DNA of 64,000 nucleotides from JAHJQZ01 sp963676075. Its GTDB lineage: Bacteria > Pseudomonadota > Alphaproteobacteria > Rhizobiales > Devosiaceae. The stretch is from NCBI GenBank assembly GCA_963676075.2, contig CAXXNZ010000004.1, positions 124,001 to 188,000 of the forward strand. Reading direction: 5' to 3'. Shown piece after piece: positions 18,622-27,445 of the stretch. How positions within the stretch are numbered: the stretch's first letter is position 1; each line of letters begins with the position of its first letter. Under the pieces are notes generated by a model, which worked only from the letters and a program-made list of their open reading frames with translations, had not been told where the DNA came from and ran no database searches. The position numbers were made by a program, and so were the translations under genes.

Positions 18622-19935
18622 TCAGGTGTTGTGCAGCAACCCCTGGAAGGCGCGGTACGATGCCTTGGGCGTACGCTTCTGGGTCTTGTAGTCGACATGC
18701 ACCAGGCCGAAACGCTTGGAATAGCCGAAGGACCACTCGAAATTATCGAGCAGCGACCAGGCAAAGTAGCCACGCATGTCGACGCCCTTCTCCTTGGCGC
18801 GCAGCACGGTCTTGAGGTGATCCGAATAGTAGTTTGTGCGGCGTGGATCGTCTGTCCCTTCAACCTCGGCCATGCCGTTTTCGGTGACGTAGATCGGAAT
18901 CGCCGGGTACTCGTCCTTGATGCGAACCAGCAGGTTTTCGAGACCCTCCGGATAGATTTCCCAACCCATCTCCGTCTTCTCGAGCGGACCTTCCACCTGC
19001 TTGACCGGGAAAACCGGACGGTCCGGATCATGAGCCGTCAGATTGCGGGAATAGTAGTTGATGCCGAGCCAGTCGATCGGCGTACCGACCACATCCATAT
19101 CCTTTTCGAACCCCTCAGGGAGATAGGGCTCGATGATGGACACGACATCCTCGGGATAGGCCCCCTTGAGCACGCCGTCGAGGTACCAGCGGTTGAAAAC
19201 GCCATCCCACAGGCGCACGGCGCGCTTGTCGGCCTCGCTGTCGGAAGCCGGCATGCCATAGCTGAGGTTGAGCACGATCCCGAGGTCCTTGGCACCCTCG
19301 GCACGCATTGCGTTGACGGCGGAACCGTGGGCGTAAAGCACATGGTGCATGGCGCGGGCGCCGGCGCGCAGATCGCGATAACCCGGGGCATGAGCACCGA
19401 GGAAATGGCTCAGGAAGGCAACGCACCAGGGCTCGTTGATCGTGGCAATCGAGGCGAGCCGGTCACCGAACTTGTTCTGGACCAGCACGGCATAATCGGC
19501 GAACCACTTGGCGATGTCGCGGTTCATCCAGCCGCCCTTGTCCTGCAAGGTCGAGGGCAGATCCCAGTGATAAAGCGTCGCGAAGGGCCGGATGCCGCGT
19601 TCCAGCATGCCGTCGATCAGGCGATCGTAGAAGTCGACACCCGCCTGATTGATCGCTCCGGTGCCCTCGGGAATGAGGCGTGGCCAGGCGAAGGAAAACC
19701 GGTAGGCATCGAACCCACCATCACGGATGAGATCGAGGTCTTCCGCCCAGCGCGCATAGTGGTCACAGGCTTCAATACCACTGTCACCCTGGTCGGTATG
19801 GCCCGGCGTGGCCGAGAAGCTGTCCCAGATCGAGGTCCCGCGGCCATCGGTCTGGCCGCCTTCGATCTGGTAGGCCGCGGTGGCAACACCGAAAACGAAA
19901 TCCTTGCCGAAATCGGCGCGTGAAAAGTCGAACAA
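18622..19935 (-). CDS. beta-glucosidase, GH1 family
   Basis: This cytoplasmic enzyme cleaves terminal beta-linked glucose from cellobiose-like or aryl glucosides. The 437-residue protein matches GH1 in length and motifs: FVFGVATAAYQIEG near the N-terminus, the acid/base Glu in TINEPW, and the nucleophile Glu in YVTENGMAE; the aglycone-side WSLLDNFEWSFGY is also present. There is no signal peptide. The start is a TTG at 19935 with GGGAG six bases upstream. It lies next to the agl genes on the same strand and may share inducers, but has its own terminator. Confidence 0.93.
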   Translation of the reverse strand: MFDFSRADFGKDFVFGVATAAYQIEGGQTDGRGTSIWDSFSATPGHTDQGDSGIEACDHYARWAEDLDLIRDGGFDAYRFSFAWPRLIPEGTGAINQAGVDFYDRLIDGMLERGIRPFATLYHWDLPSTLQDKGGWMNRDIAKWFADYAVLVQNKFGDRLASIATINEPWCVAFLSHFLGAHAPGYRDLRAGARAMHHVLYAHGSAVNAMRAEGAKDLGIVLNLSYGMPASDSEADKRAVRLWDGVFNRWYLDGVLKGAYPEDVVSIIEPYLPEGFEKDMDVVGTPIDWLGINYYSRNLTAHDPDRPVFPVKQVEGPLEKTEMGWEIYPEGLENLLVRIKDEYPAIPIYVTENGMAEVEGTDDPRRTNYYSDHLKTVLRAKEKGVDMRGYFAWSLLDNFEWSFGYSKRFGLVHVDYKTQKRTPKASYRAFQGLLHNT

Positions 19936-20050
19936 GATGAACTCCCGGGAGGTCGAAGTGGTTGGTATTAACGATCACATGCAATGCAACCGCACGATAT
20001 GGGAAGTCAAGCGCGTCAGCACGCCGCGTGCCGGATACGCGGTACAAATC

Positions 20051-22024
20051 CTACCCGGTTCTGGCCAGATCTGCACCCTCGTCCGGCGAAAGCTCCTGTC
20101 GGCGCGGTGTCAGTGACATCAGGAATCGCGCCAGATCGGCCTCGGGCATGGGTCTTCCGAACAGATATCCCTGGAACTGATCGCAATCGAGCTCGCTGAG
20201 CAGGTCCGCCTGCGTCCGCGTCTCGATGCCTTCGGCAATCACCTTCATGTCGAGTTGGTGGCCGAGCGTCACGATGGTGCCGAGAATGTCCCTGGCCCGG
20301 CTGTAGTCCTGATTGATGCCTTCGACAAACGAACGGTCGATCTTCAGCTTGTCGAAACCAAATCGCCACAGATAGCCAAGGCTCGAGTAACCGGTGCCGA
20401 AATCGTCCATGGCGATCGACACGCCCATGCTTTGCAACTGACCGAGCTGATCGCCGACGTTTTCGGCATCAGTGATGAAAATGGATTCCGTGACTTCGAG
20501 TTCGAGACGCGAGGCTGGAAGTCCGGTCTCGTCAACAAGTGAGCGCACGCGTTCGACCAGCATGCCGCTGCGGAATTGATCGACCGACAGATTCACCGAA
20601 ACGATCTGCGGCTCGGACCAGCCGACGGCGGTACGCATGGCGGTTTCCAGAACCCAGCTGCCGATCATGTCGATAAGGTCCATGCTTTCGGCAACCGGAA
20701 TGAAGTCGGAAGGAGCAATGACATTGCCATCGGCGTCCTTCAGGCGCAGCAGCGCTTCGAAACCGGCACAACTGCCATCCCTGCGGTTCAGCAACGGCTG
20801 ATAGACCAGGAAAAAGCGGTCCTCGGCGATTCCGCCGGCAATCGCCGTCTCCAGATAGCGACGCCTGGCAAGTTGCTTCTCGAGAGACGCCGAGAACACG
20901 CGGTGGCAGTTGCGGCCCTCGTATTTCGCCTCGAAAAGCGCCAGATTGGCGCGTTGCAGGTGCGTTTCGAGCGGCAAATCGTCGTTCGCGAAGTGAACGC
21001 CTATGCTGACCGTCCCCGCAGTCATGGCGTCGTCGATCTCGATTGGTCGCGCCACGGCGAGCAGAAGCCGCTGCGCCAGGTCCTCGGCTGCTTCCGTCTG
21101 GGCGCGTCGTGTTAAGATGACGAACTCGTCACCGCTCAGGCGCGCGGCGACGTCGCCGCTTTCCACCATATTGCGGATCACCTTGCCGACATGGCGCAGG
21201 AAGACATCACCGCCCTTGTGACTGCGCCGCTCGTTGATCCCCTTGAAATTGTCTATGTCGAGGCAAAGTGTTGCGACCGAACCACACCCTTCCTGCGTCT
21301 CGATCAGGTTCTTTGCCGCTCGGATGAAACCGGACCGATTGAGCAGGCCGGTTAGCGGATCATATTGCGCCAGGAAGTCGACCTGCTTGAGCGATCGCGC
21401 CGCCTGCCGGTTCTTGATCAGAAACGCAGCAGCGGCGGTGCCGAAAACAAGGGTGCATGCGCCGGCCAGCAGCATCGCCAGCATGCCGAATACGGATCGG
21501 AAAAGCTGGTCGAGCGGCGTCTGGTCGAGATAGACCTCGACAACGCCAATGACATTGCCATCATGATCCGGCACCGGGACATAGGCCTCGGCGTAGGTTT
21601 CGGGCTTGTCGGGTTCGTTGTGCTTGGTGAACAGATTGACCATGGTCTGCCCACTGGCAAGCACACTCGCCGCGTGACCATCATCGTCGACCCATGCCTC
21701 GGGATCGAGTCGGGCATCCCGGGCGTCGGAAACAAGTACGGTCTTGCCTTCGATATCGAACAGCTTGAAGCGGAACACGTCGCCGACATGTTCCATTTGC
21801 CATATCCGATAGTATTGCATGTCGGTGGGCTGACCGCGCCGGATCAGACGGTCTAGATCCGGCAGCTCTGCGATCATGTATTCGGCCCAGTCGCTGGCGC
21901 GCCGCTCGGCATCGGCAGCGACGGCGTAGTCTACAGCCCACGAAACACCGAAAAGCGTTCCGTAGGAAAGCCCGCCGACCATCACGCCGGCAATTGCCAC
22001 TTGTCCCAGACCAGACCAGTTCAT
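20051..22024 (-). CDS. membrane GGDEF-EAL cyclic-di-GMP protein
   Basis: The 657-residue protein has one helix near residues 8-30, a periplasmic sensory region of about 150 residues, a second helix (about 180-202), a GGDEF domain (about 217-377) and an EAL domain (about 390-640). The GGDEF signature reads RLSGDEF, with Ser at the first position, which may still allow diguanylate cyclase activity. The EAL domain keeps GFEALLRL, NLS, the DDFGTGYSS metal loop and KIDRSFV, so phosphodiesterase activity is expected. It probably adjusts cyclic-di-GMP in response to an external signal. A long imperfect palindrome lies 40 bases upstream. Confidence 0.92.
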   Translation of the reverse strand: MNWSGLGQVAIAGVMVGGLSYGTLFGVSWAVDYAVAADAERRASDWAEYMIAELPDLDRLIRRGQPTDMQYYRIWQMEHVGDVFRFKLFDIEGKTVLVSDARDARLDPEAWVDDDGHAASVLASGQTMVNLFTKHNEPDKPETYAEAYVPVPDHDGNVIGVVEVYLDQTPLDQLFRSVFGMLAMLLAGACTLVFGTAAAAFLIKNRQAARSLKQVDFLAQYDPLTGLLNRSGFIRAAKNLIETQEGCGSVATLCLDIDNFKGINERRSHKGGDVFLRHVGKVIRNMVESGDVAARLSGDEFVILTRRAQTEAAEDLAQRLLLAVARPIEIDDAMTAGTVSIGVHFANDDLPLETHLQRANLALFEAKYEGRNCHRVFSASLEKQLARRRYLETAIAGGIAEDRFFLVYQPLLNRRDGSCAGFEALLRLKDADGNVIAPSDFIPVAESMDLIDMIGSWVLETAMRTAVGWSEPQIVSVNLSVDQFRSGMLVERVRSLVDETGLPASRLELEVTESIFITDAENVGDQLGQLQSMGVSIAMDDFGTGYSSLGYLWRFGFDKLKIDRSFVEGINQDYSRARDILGTIVTLGHQLDMKVIAEGIETRTQADLLSELDCDQFQGYLFGRPMPEADLARFLMSLTPRRQELSPDEGADLARTG

Positions 22025-22063
22025 CCACTGCCCCGAAGTTCCCGCAATAGGAATCCGATAGCG

Positions 22064-22097
22064 GCAAATGAATAATCCTTTACTAGGATTTATTTGC
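22064..22097. promoter_or_regulatory. extended inverted repeat upstream of the GGDEF-EAL gene
   Basis: The nested arms GCAAAT/ATTTGC and AATCCT/AGGATT are arranged around a five-base centre, 40-73 bases before the start codon. It is AT-rich compared with its surroundings and fits a dimeric or tetrameric repressor site overlapping a promoter. Confidence 0.45.
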
Positions 22098-22246
22098 GAA
22101 CACGAATGTTTCTATCCCTATAGTCGTCATGGTTAATGCGCCTGCAACGCGAAGAGCGGCAGTGAACACTGTGGAAACCATGCTCTATAGTGTTTTCAGG
22201 AAGGCAGGCGCCCGTTTCAGCCGAGCATACCCAACAGACCGCCTGC

Positions 22247-23326
22247 CTAGATCATCCCGCCGGCAAGCAGTTTTGCCGCTGCTGCGGTGAAGGACGCTGC
22301 TTCAGGTCCGTCAGGCATCGATGCCACGACCGGTGCACCGAGATCGGACTGTTCGCGCACCGCCATGTGCAACGGCACCTCTCCGAGGAAGGGGATGCCG
22401 AGTTCACCCGCAGCCGTTTGCGCGCCGCCGTGACCGAAAATGTCATAGCGGGCACCCGTATCCGGAGCCACGAAATAGCTCATGTTCTCAATCAGGCCGA
22501 GCAGCGGGATATCGAGACGGCGGAACATGTCGACAGCCTTGCGCGCATCGATCAGCGCCAGATCCTGAGGCGTCGAGACGATCACGGCGCCGGTCAGTTC
22601 GACCTGCTGGCAAAGCGACAGCTGAATGTCGCCGGTGCCGGGCGGCAGGTCGACGATAAGGATATCGAGATCGCTCCAGGCGGTTTCACGCAGCAGCTGC
22701 CTGAGGGCTGAGGCCGCCATCGGACCACGCCAGACCACGGCCTGATCGCCCTGCAGCATCGAGCCGATCGACATCGCCTCGAGACCGAACGCCTGTTGGG
22801 GCGTGAACAACTCGTCGTCACGGATGACCGGCTGGCCTTCCAGCCCCAAAAGCCGCGGCACCGACGGACCGTAGAGGTCGGCATCGAGCACGCCGACCTT
22901 GTGGCCGAGCGCCTTGAGTGCCAGCGCCAGGTTGACGGCAACGGTCGACTTGCCGACCCCACCCTTGCCCGAGGCGACGGCGATGACCTTCTTGACGCCG
23001 GTGACCGGGGTTTTCGGCGGAATGCCGGACCCCTGATCCGGCGCCGGCTGCGCGCTCTTGCTGGCTGTGTTCGGCGCCCGGTCGGAGGTCAGCGACACCA
23101 ACACCTTGCGGCCTTCCGAGACCGCTTCGGCAGCGCGCTGGGCATCGGCACGGGCTGGCCCGAAAGCGCCCTCCATGCCGGGATCGACGGAGATGGCGAA
23201 GGCAACCGCACTCGGGGTGACGATGATTTCGGAAAGGCCGGCATAAGACCCAAGCTTTTGCCCGCCGGGAATATCGACGGAATGGAGCGCGGCACGCACC
23301 GCTTCTGCAATGGGGTTGTCTGCCAT
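22247..23326 (-). CDS. apbC: Mrp/NBP35-type iron-sulfur carrier ATPase
   Basis: This P-loop protein is thought to carry Fe-S clusters to target apoproteins. The 359-residue product has a DUF59-like N-terminal domain (about 1-80), a Pro/Ser linker, and a MinD-type ATPase domain with GKGGVGKST (deviant Walker A), DADLYGPSVP and DLPPGTGD. The CxxC pair that binds the cluster in many relatives is absent: the segment reads NMSYFVAPDTGARYDIFGHG. That form is common in alphaproteobacterial Mrp. I start at 23326 because the domain begins there. Confidence 0.9.
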   Translation of the reverse strand: MADNPIAEAVRAALHSVDIPGGQKLGSYAGLSEIIVTPSAVAFAISVDPGMEGAFGPARADAQRAAEAVSEGRKVLVSLTSDRAPNTASKSAQPAPDQGSGIPPKTPVTGVKKVIAVASGKGGVGKSTVAVNLALALKALGHKVGVLDADLYGPSVPRLLGLEGQPVIRDDELFTPQQAFGLEAMSIGSMLQGDQAVVWRGPMAASALRQLLRETAWSDLDILIVDLPPGTGDIQLSLCQQVELTGAVIVSTPQDLALIDARKAVDMFRRLDIPLLGLIENMSYFVAPDTGARYDIFGHGGAQTAAGELGIPFLGEVPLHMAVREQSDLGAPVVASMPDGPEAASFTAAAAKLLAGGMI

Positions 23327-23377
23327 GGTTTCGGCCTTTTCGGGAAATCGAACCGGCGGCATGCCGGATATGGAAAG

Positions 23378-23399
23378 GCCCCGGCGAGTCCGCCGGGGC
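23378..23399 (-). terminator. hairpin after the transaldolase gene
   Basis: A nine-base perfect stem (GCCCCGGCG/CGCCGGGGC) with a four-base loop follows the transaldolase stop on the minus strand. The following T tract is short (CTTTCC), so termination may be partial and mrp could be read through. Confidence 0.5.
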
Positions 23400-23424
23400 A
23401 AAAGAAGTCAGACCGCAGATCGGC

Positions 23425-24078
23425 CTAGAGGATCGACTGTCCGGTCTTCTTCCAGTCGGCAACGAAGCCGGCGAGACCCTTGTCGGTCAGCGGGTGGTTG
23501 GCCAGCTTGCGGATGACGTCGGGCGGGATCGTTGCCACGTCGGCACCGGCCAGCGCCGCTTCGGAGACATGGTTCGCCGAACGGATCGAGGCCGCGAGGA
23601 TCTCGGTGGCAAAAGCGTAGTTGTCGTAGATCTGGCGGATATCTTCGATCAGCTGCATGCCATCGGCATTGATATCGTCGATGCGGCCGATGAAGGGCGA
23701 GATATAGGTCGCGCCCACCTTGGCGGCCAGAAGCGCCTGATTGGCCGAGAAGCACAGCGTCACATTCGTCTTGACGCCCTTGTCGGTCAGGGTCTTGCAG
23801 GCCTTGAGGCCGTCCATGGTCAGCGGCAGCTTGATCACGACGTTGTCGGCGATCTTGGCAAGCACGTCGGCCTCGGCGAGCATGGTTTCATACTCGGTCG
23901 AAGCGACTTCGGCCGAGACCGGGCCGGGAACGATTCCGCAGATCTCCTTGACGACTTCCTTGAAGTCGCGGCCCGACTTGGCGATCAGGCTCGGATTGGT
24001 GGTGACGCCATCGAGCAGTCCGGTCGCTGCCAGTTCCTCGATGTCCTTGATTTCGGCCGTGTCGACAAAAAACTTCAT
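23425..24078 (-). CDS. tal: transaldolase, small MipB/TalC type
   Basis: The 217-residue protein is a short-form transaldolase (fructose-6-phosphate aldolase-like), transferring dihydroxyacetone units in the pentose phosphate pathway. It is a single TIM barrel with MKFFVDTA at the start, VTTNPSL, the Schiff-base lysine in VVIKLPLT (Lys83) and SPFIGRIDD. The start at 24078 has GGAGGGAG just upstream; an upstream in-frame ATG at 24144 lacks a site. It lies 98 bases ahead of mrp on the same strand. Confidence 0.93.
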   Translation of the reverse strand: MKFFVDTAEIKDIEELAATGLLDGVTTNPSLIAKSGRDFKEVVKEICGIVPGPVSAEVASTEYETMLAEADVLAKIADNVVIKLPLTMDGLKACKTLTDKGVKTNVTLCFSANQALLAAKVGATYISPFIGRIDDINADGMQLIEDIRQIYDNYAFATEILAASIRSANHVSEAALAGADVATIPPDVIRKLANHPLTDKGLAGFVADWKKTGQSIL

Positions 24079-24162
24079 ATTGCTCCCTCCGGGGGTACTG
24101 GGAAATTGGTTTTGCTTCGGGTCGGCGACCCTATCACGCCGCATTGGCGCAGCAAGTGTTGG

Positions 24163-25350
24163 CTATTTGTTTGTGGCCGCGACGATCGAAGCAGCCAGCG
24201 CATCCATGTCGTCTTCCGGAAGACCGGCAACATTTATGCGGCTGTCATCGAGCATATACACGGCATTGTCGGCCTTTAGATGACCGACGGCCTTTTCCGA
24301 TATGCCGAGCAGCGAGAACATGCCGCGGTGTTCGGCGACGAAATCGAAATTGCTCGAGTTCGACACCTGACGGATGGACTCGGCAAGCTTGACGCGCAAG
24401 CGCAGCATGCGTTCGCGCATGGCAGCGAGTTCGCCTTCCCACTCGGCACGAAGCTCCGGCTGGGTCAGGATGCGCCGGACGATTTCGGCGCCATGATCCG
24501 GCGGCTGCGAGTAGGAGGTGCGCACGACATTGGACATCTGCGAGGCGACGACGCCCTTGGCCTCGGCGTCCTTCGAGATGGTGACGGCAGCACCGACGCG
24601 TTCGCGGTAAAGGCCGAAATTCTTCGATGCCGAAAAGGCCAGCGCCATTTCGGGAAGTTCCTGGGCAAGCTTGCGGGCGCCATAGGCGTCATCTTCAAGC
24701 CCGTCGCCGAAACCAAGATAGGCCAGGTCGACCAGCGGGAAGGCGCCAGTCTTCTTGAGGCTCGCGGCCACTTCGTCCCACTGCGCCGGTGTAAGGTTGG
24801 CGCCGGTCGGGTTGTGGCAGCATCCGTGCAGCAGCACGATGTCGTCGGACCCGAGCTTGTCGAGCGCCGCCAGCATCTTCTTGAAACGTACCTGGCCGGT
24901 CTCGGGCTTGAAATAGGGATAGAACTCGGCCTTCAGGCCTGCCGTGGTCACCATCGGCTTGTGGTTCGGCCAGGTTGGATCGGAAAGATAGACCGTTCCC
25001 TTCGGGCGGGCGCGCTTCAAAAGCGTCAACAACACCCACAAGGAGCCGGTGCCACCCGGCGCCTGAACCGCCGCGATGCGGGCGGGATCGACGCTGTCGG
25101 CAAACACCAGCGCGCACACGGCGTCGGCAAAGCCCTTGTTTCCGGGAACGCCGACATAGGTCTTGGTATCGGCGCTCGCAAGAATCGCCTCTTCGGCTTT
25201 TTTGACCGAACCAAGAATCGGGGTCTTGCCGTTCTCGTCCTTGTAGACGCCGACACCGAGATCAAGTTTCTCGGCACGGGTATCGGCCTTGTATTCGGCC
25301 ACGAGGCCAAAAATCTTGTCGGGCGGGGCTTTGCTCAGGCTCTCGAACAT
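24163..25350 (-). CDS. aromatic/aspartate aminotransferase (class I, PLP)
   Basis: The 395-residue enzyme is of the TyrB/AspC subgroup Ib, transferring amino groups between aspartate or aromatic amino acids and 2-oxoglutarate. Evident motifs are LGVGVYKDENGKTPIL, the CCHNPTG loop, DLAYLGFGDGL, and the PLP lysine in SASKNFGLYRERVG. The C-terminal half is typical and full-length. It could be either an aspartate or an aromatic enzyme; sequence alone does not decide. It stands alone on the minus strand, 84 bases upstream of the transaldolase start. Confidence 0.9.
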   Translation of the reverse strand: MFESLSKAPPDKIFGLVAEYKADTRAEKLDLGVGVYKDENGKTPILGSVKKAEEAILASADTKTYVGVPGNKGFADAVCALVFADSVDPARIAAVQAPGGTGSLWVLLTLLKRARPKGTVYLSDPTWPNHKPMVTTAGLKAEFYPYFKPETGQVRFKKMLAALDKLGSDDIVLLHGCCHNPTGANLTPAQWDEVAASLKKTGAFPLVDLAYLGFGDGLEDDAYGARKLAQELPEMALAFSASKNFGLYRERVGAAVTISKDAEAKGVVASQMSNVVRTSYSQPPDHGAEIVRRILTQPELRAEWEGELAAMRERMLRLRVKLAESIRQVSNSSNFDFVAEHRGMFSLLGISEKAVGHLKADNAVYMLDDSRINVAGLPEDDMDALAASIVAATNK

Positions 25351-25499
25351 TTTTCAATCGATCCGCGTGCGAAAAAGACGCGGCCTTTATAGGCCGGACA
25401 CGCAAATTTGCAATCGCAAGGCGCGCGGCGGAATGACATTCCTGCCCGACACAAAAAGGTTTTTCATCTGGCGCAGCAGCACGCGCCGCACCCGCAAAC

Positions 25500-26432
25500 C
25501 TATCCCTTCAACGCCGCGATCAGCGCCGGCACCGCCTCGAACAGATCGCCGAGATAGGCGAAGTCGGCAAGCTTCATCAGCGGCGCTTCGGCATCGGTGT
25601 TGATGGCAACGATTTTTTTCGCACCAAGCATGCCAGCCTGGTGCTGCAAGGCTCCGGAAATGCCGATGCCGATATAAAGATCGGGCGCGACGACCTTGCC
25701 GGTCTGGCCCACCTGCCAGTCGTTTGGCGCATATCCGGCATCGACCGCCGCGCGCGTCGCCCCGACTGCTGCGCCAAGCAGGGCGGCGAGCTCTTCGATC
25801 ATCCTGAAGTTCTCGCGCGAGCCGAGGGCAACGCCGCCGCTGACAACGATGGAGGCGGTCTGCAGATCCGGCGCGTCGCTCTCGGTGCGGTGCGCGGCAA
25901 CGAAACGTGCCAACCCAGCCGTCTCCGGAACAGAGACCGAGACAATCTCTGCCGCACCGCCCTCACCTGCCGGTGCGAAAGACGAGGCACGTACGCTGAG
26001 GATCTGCGTATCTTGCGCGGACTGGACAGTCTCGAAGGCATTGCCCGCATAGACAGGACGAACGAAACGGTCGGGGGCGAGGATGGTGGTAATATCGGTC
26101 ACCGGCTGAATGCCGCGCCGCGCCGCCAGCCGCGGCAGCACATCGCGCCCGACCGCGCCGGCGATGCCGAGGACGTGGGTATAATCGCCAATGAGGGTTT
26201 CGATGAGGGCCGTCAGCGCTTCAACCGGCGCGTCGGCAAGCGTTTCGCTATCGGCAACAAGCACTTTGGCGATACCGGCAATCGCCGCAGCCTCAGCCGC
26301 GACGTCGGCGATACCGGAACCGGCAACAAGCACATGCACCGCGCCGCCCAGTTGTCCGGCAGCGCTGACCGCTCGTGCCGTCGCATCCGACAGTTTTGCA
26401 AGGTCGTGATCGGCAAGAACCAGAACACTCAT
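25500..26432 (-). CDS. etfA: electron transfer flavoprotein alpha subunit
   Basis: The 310-residue FAD-binding subunit passes electrons from acyl-CoA and other flavoprotein dehydrogenases to ETF-ubiquinone oxidoreductase. The C-terminal FAD site is complete: VGQTGKVVAPDLYIGIGISG and the following QHQAGM, INTDAEAPLMKLADF. Its start codon overlaps the etfB stop by four bases, so the two are coupled and made in equal amounts. Confidence 0.95.
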   Translation of the reverse strand: MSVLVLADHDLAKLSDATARAVSAAGQLGGAVHVLVAGSGIADVAAEAAAIAGIAKVLVADSETLADAPVEALTALIETLIGDYTHVLGIAGAVGRDVLPRLAARRGIQPVTDITTILAPDRFVRPVYAGNAFETVQSAQDTQILSVRASSFAPAGEGGAAEIVSVSVPETAGLARFVAAHRTESDAPDLQTASIVVSGGVALGSRENFRMIEELAALLGAAVGATRAAVDAGYAPNDWQVGQTGKVVAPDLYIGIGISGALQHQAGMLGAKKIVAINTDAEAPLMKLADFAYLGDLFEAVPALIAALKG

Positions 26433-27187
26433 GACAATGCCTCCCCGCTCGCCAGTGTCCTGACGGTCAAAACCAACTCGTCAAGCGATCCGAGCGCCGT
26501 CCCCTCCGGACGCGGCGGCGGCGGTTCGACCTTTTCGACGACCAGACGTGGTGCGATATCAACGCCAAACTCGGCAACAGGACGCACTGCAAGCGGCTTC
26601 TTGCGCGCCGCCATCACCGCTGGTAGCGCGGTGTTGCGCGGCGTATTGAGCCTCAAATCGGCTGTCACCACCGCCGGCAGCGGCAGCAGATGCTCGCTCT
26701 GGCCATAGTCAACCTCACGCATCACCCGCACCGATCCGTCCTCGATAGCAACCGCCGAAGCAAAGGTCGCCTGAGGCCAGTCGAGCAGGCCGGCCAGCAT
26801 CTGGCCGGTGTGGTTGTTGTCGCCGTCGACCGCCTGCTTGCCCATCAGGATGAGGTCCGGCTTTTCCTCTTCGACCACCGCCTTCAGCAGGCGGGCGACA
26901 CCGAGCGTTTCGACTTCCGCGTCGGTCTCGATCAGGATCGCCCGGTCGGCGCCCATGGCGAGTGCGGTCAGCAACACGTCATTGGCCTTGGCGGGACCGA
27001 TCGAAACGGCGACGACCTCGTCCGCGGTGCCGGCCTGTTTCAACCTTGCTGCTTCTTCCATGGCGTTCTTGCAGAACGGGTTCATCGACATCCGCACCCC
27101 GGCGGTTTCGACGCCGGAGCCGTCGGGCCTGACCCGAAGCCGGACGTTGTGGTCGATCACGCGTTTGACGGCGACAAGGATTTTCAT
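26429..27187 (-). CDS. etfB: electron transfer flavoprotein beta subunit
   Basis: The 252-residue AMP-binding subunit forms a heterodimer with EtfA. It starts with MKILVAVKRVIDHN and contains MSMNPFCKNAMEEAARLK, MGADRAILIETD, MGKQAVDGDNNHTGQMLAGLL and LRLNTPRN, all typical. It is the first gene of the etfBA pair. The 258-base region upstream, towards the divergent amidohydrolase gene, should contain promoters for both directions; I see no defined element in it. Confidence 0.95.
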   Translation of the reverse strand: MKILVAVKRVIDHNVRLRVRPDGSGVETAGVRMSMNPFCKNAMEEAARLKQAGTADEVVAVSIGPAKANDVLLTALAMGADRAILIETDAEVETLGVARLLKAVVEEEKPDLILMGKQAVDGDNNHTGQMLAGLLDWPQATFASAVAIEDGSVRVMREVDYGQSEHLLPLPAVVTADLRLNTPRNTALPAVMAARKKPLAVRPVAEFGVDIAPRLVVEKVEPPPPRPEGTALGSLDELVLTVRTLASGEALS

Positions 27188-27445
27188 GAATCAGCCCGTT
27201 GAGATCGCAAGTGTTTGAGAGTGCCTCGTCTTTGCAAATGGCGCCGAAACCGGCAAGCGCGTGTCGGGCAAATTGGGCCTCAACGAAGCGGCTTGAGGAG
27301 AAAAGCGTGCTCTTGCGCCGCCACAGCATGCCCCGAGGGCCTGCTCATGCGCCAGGTCTGACGCCTGTTTGCATCTTGCCGGGAGTTGACGCCGTCGCGA
27401 TAGGACGCCAAATGTGAACCGCCCTTCCTCCCACCCGGTTCAAAC

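Noticed and set aside
20051..22024. SGDEF in place of GGDEF as proof of a dead cyclase
   Set aside because: Ser at the first position is tolerated in some active cyclases; no firm claim is possible.
22247..23326. Loss of CxxC in Mrp as a sign of decay
   Set aside because: The APDTGARYDIFGHG form is common in alphaproteobacterial Mrp proteins and the ATPase motifs are intact.
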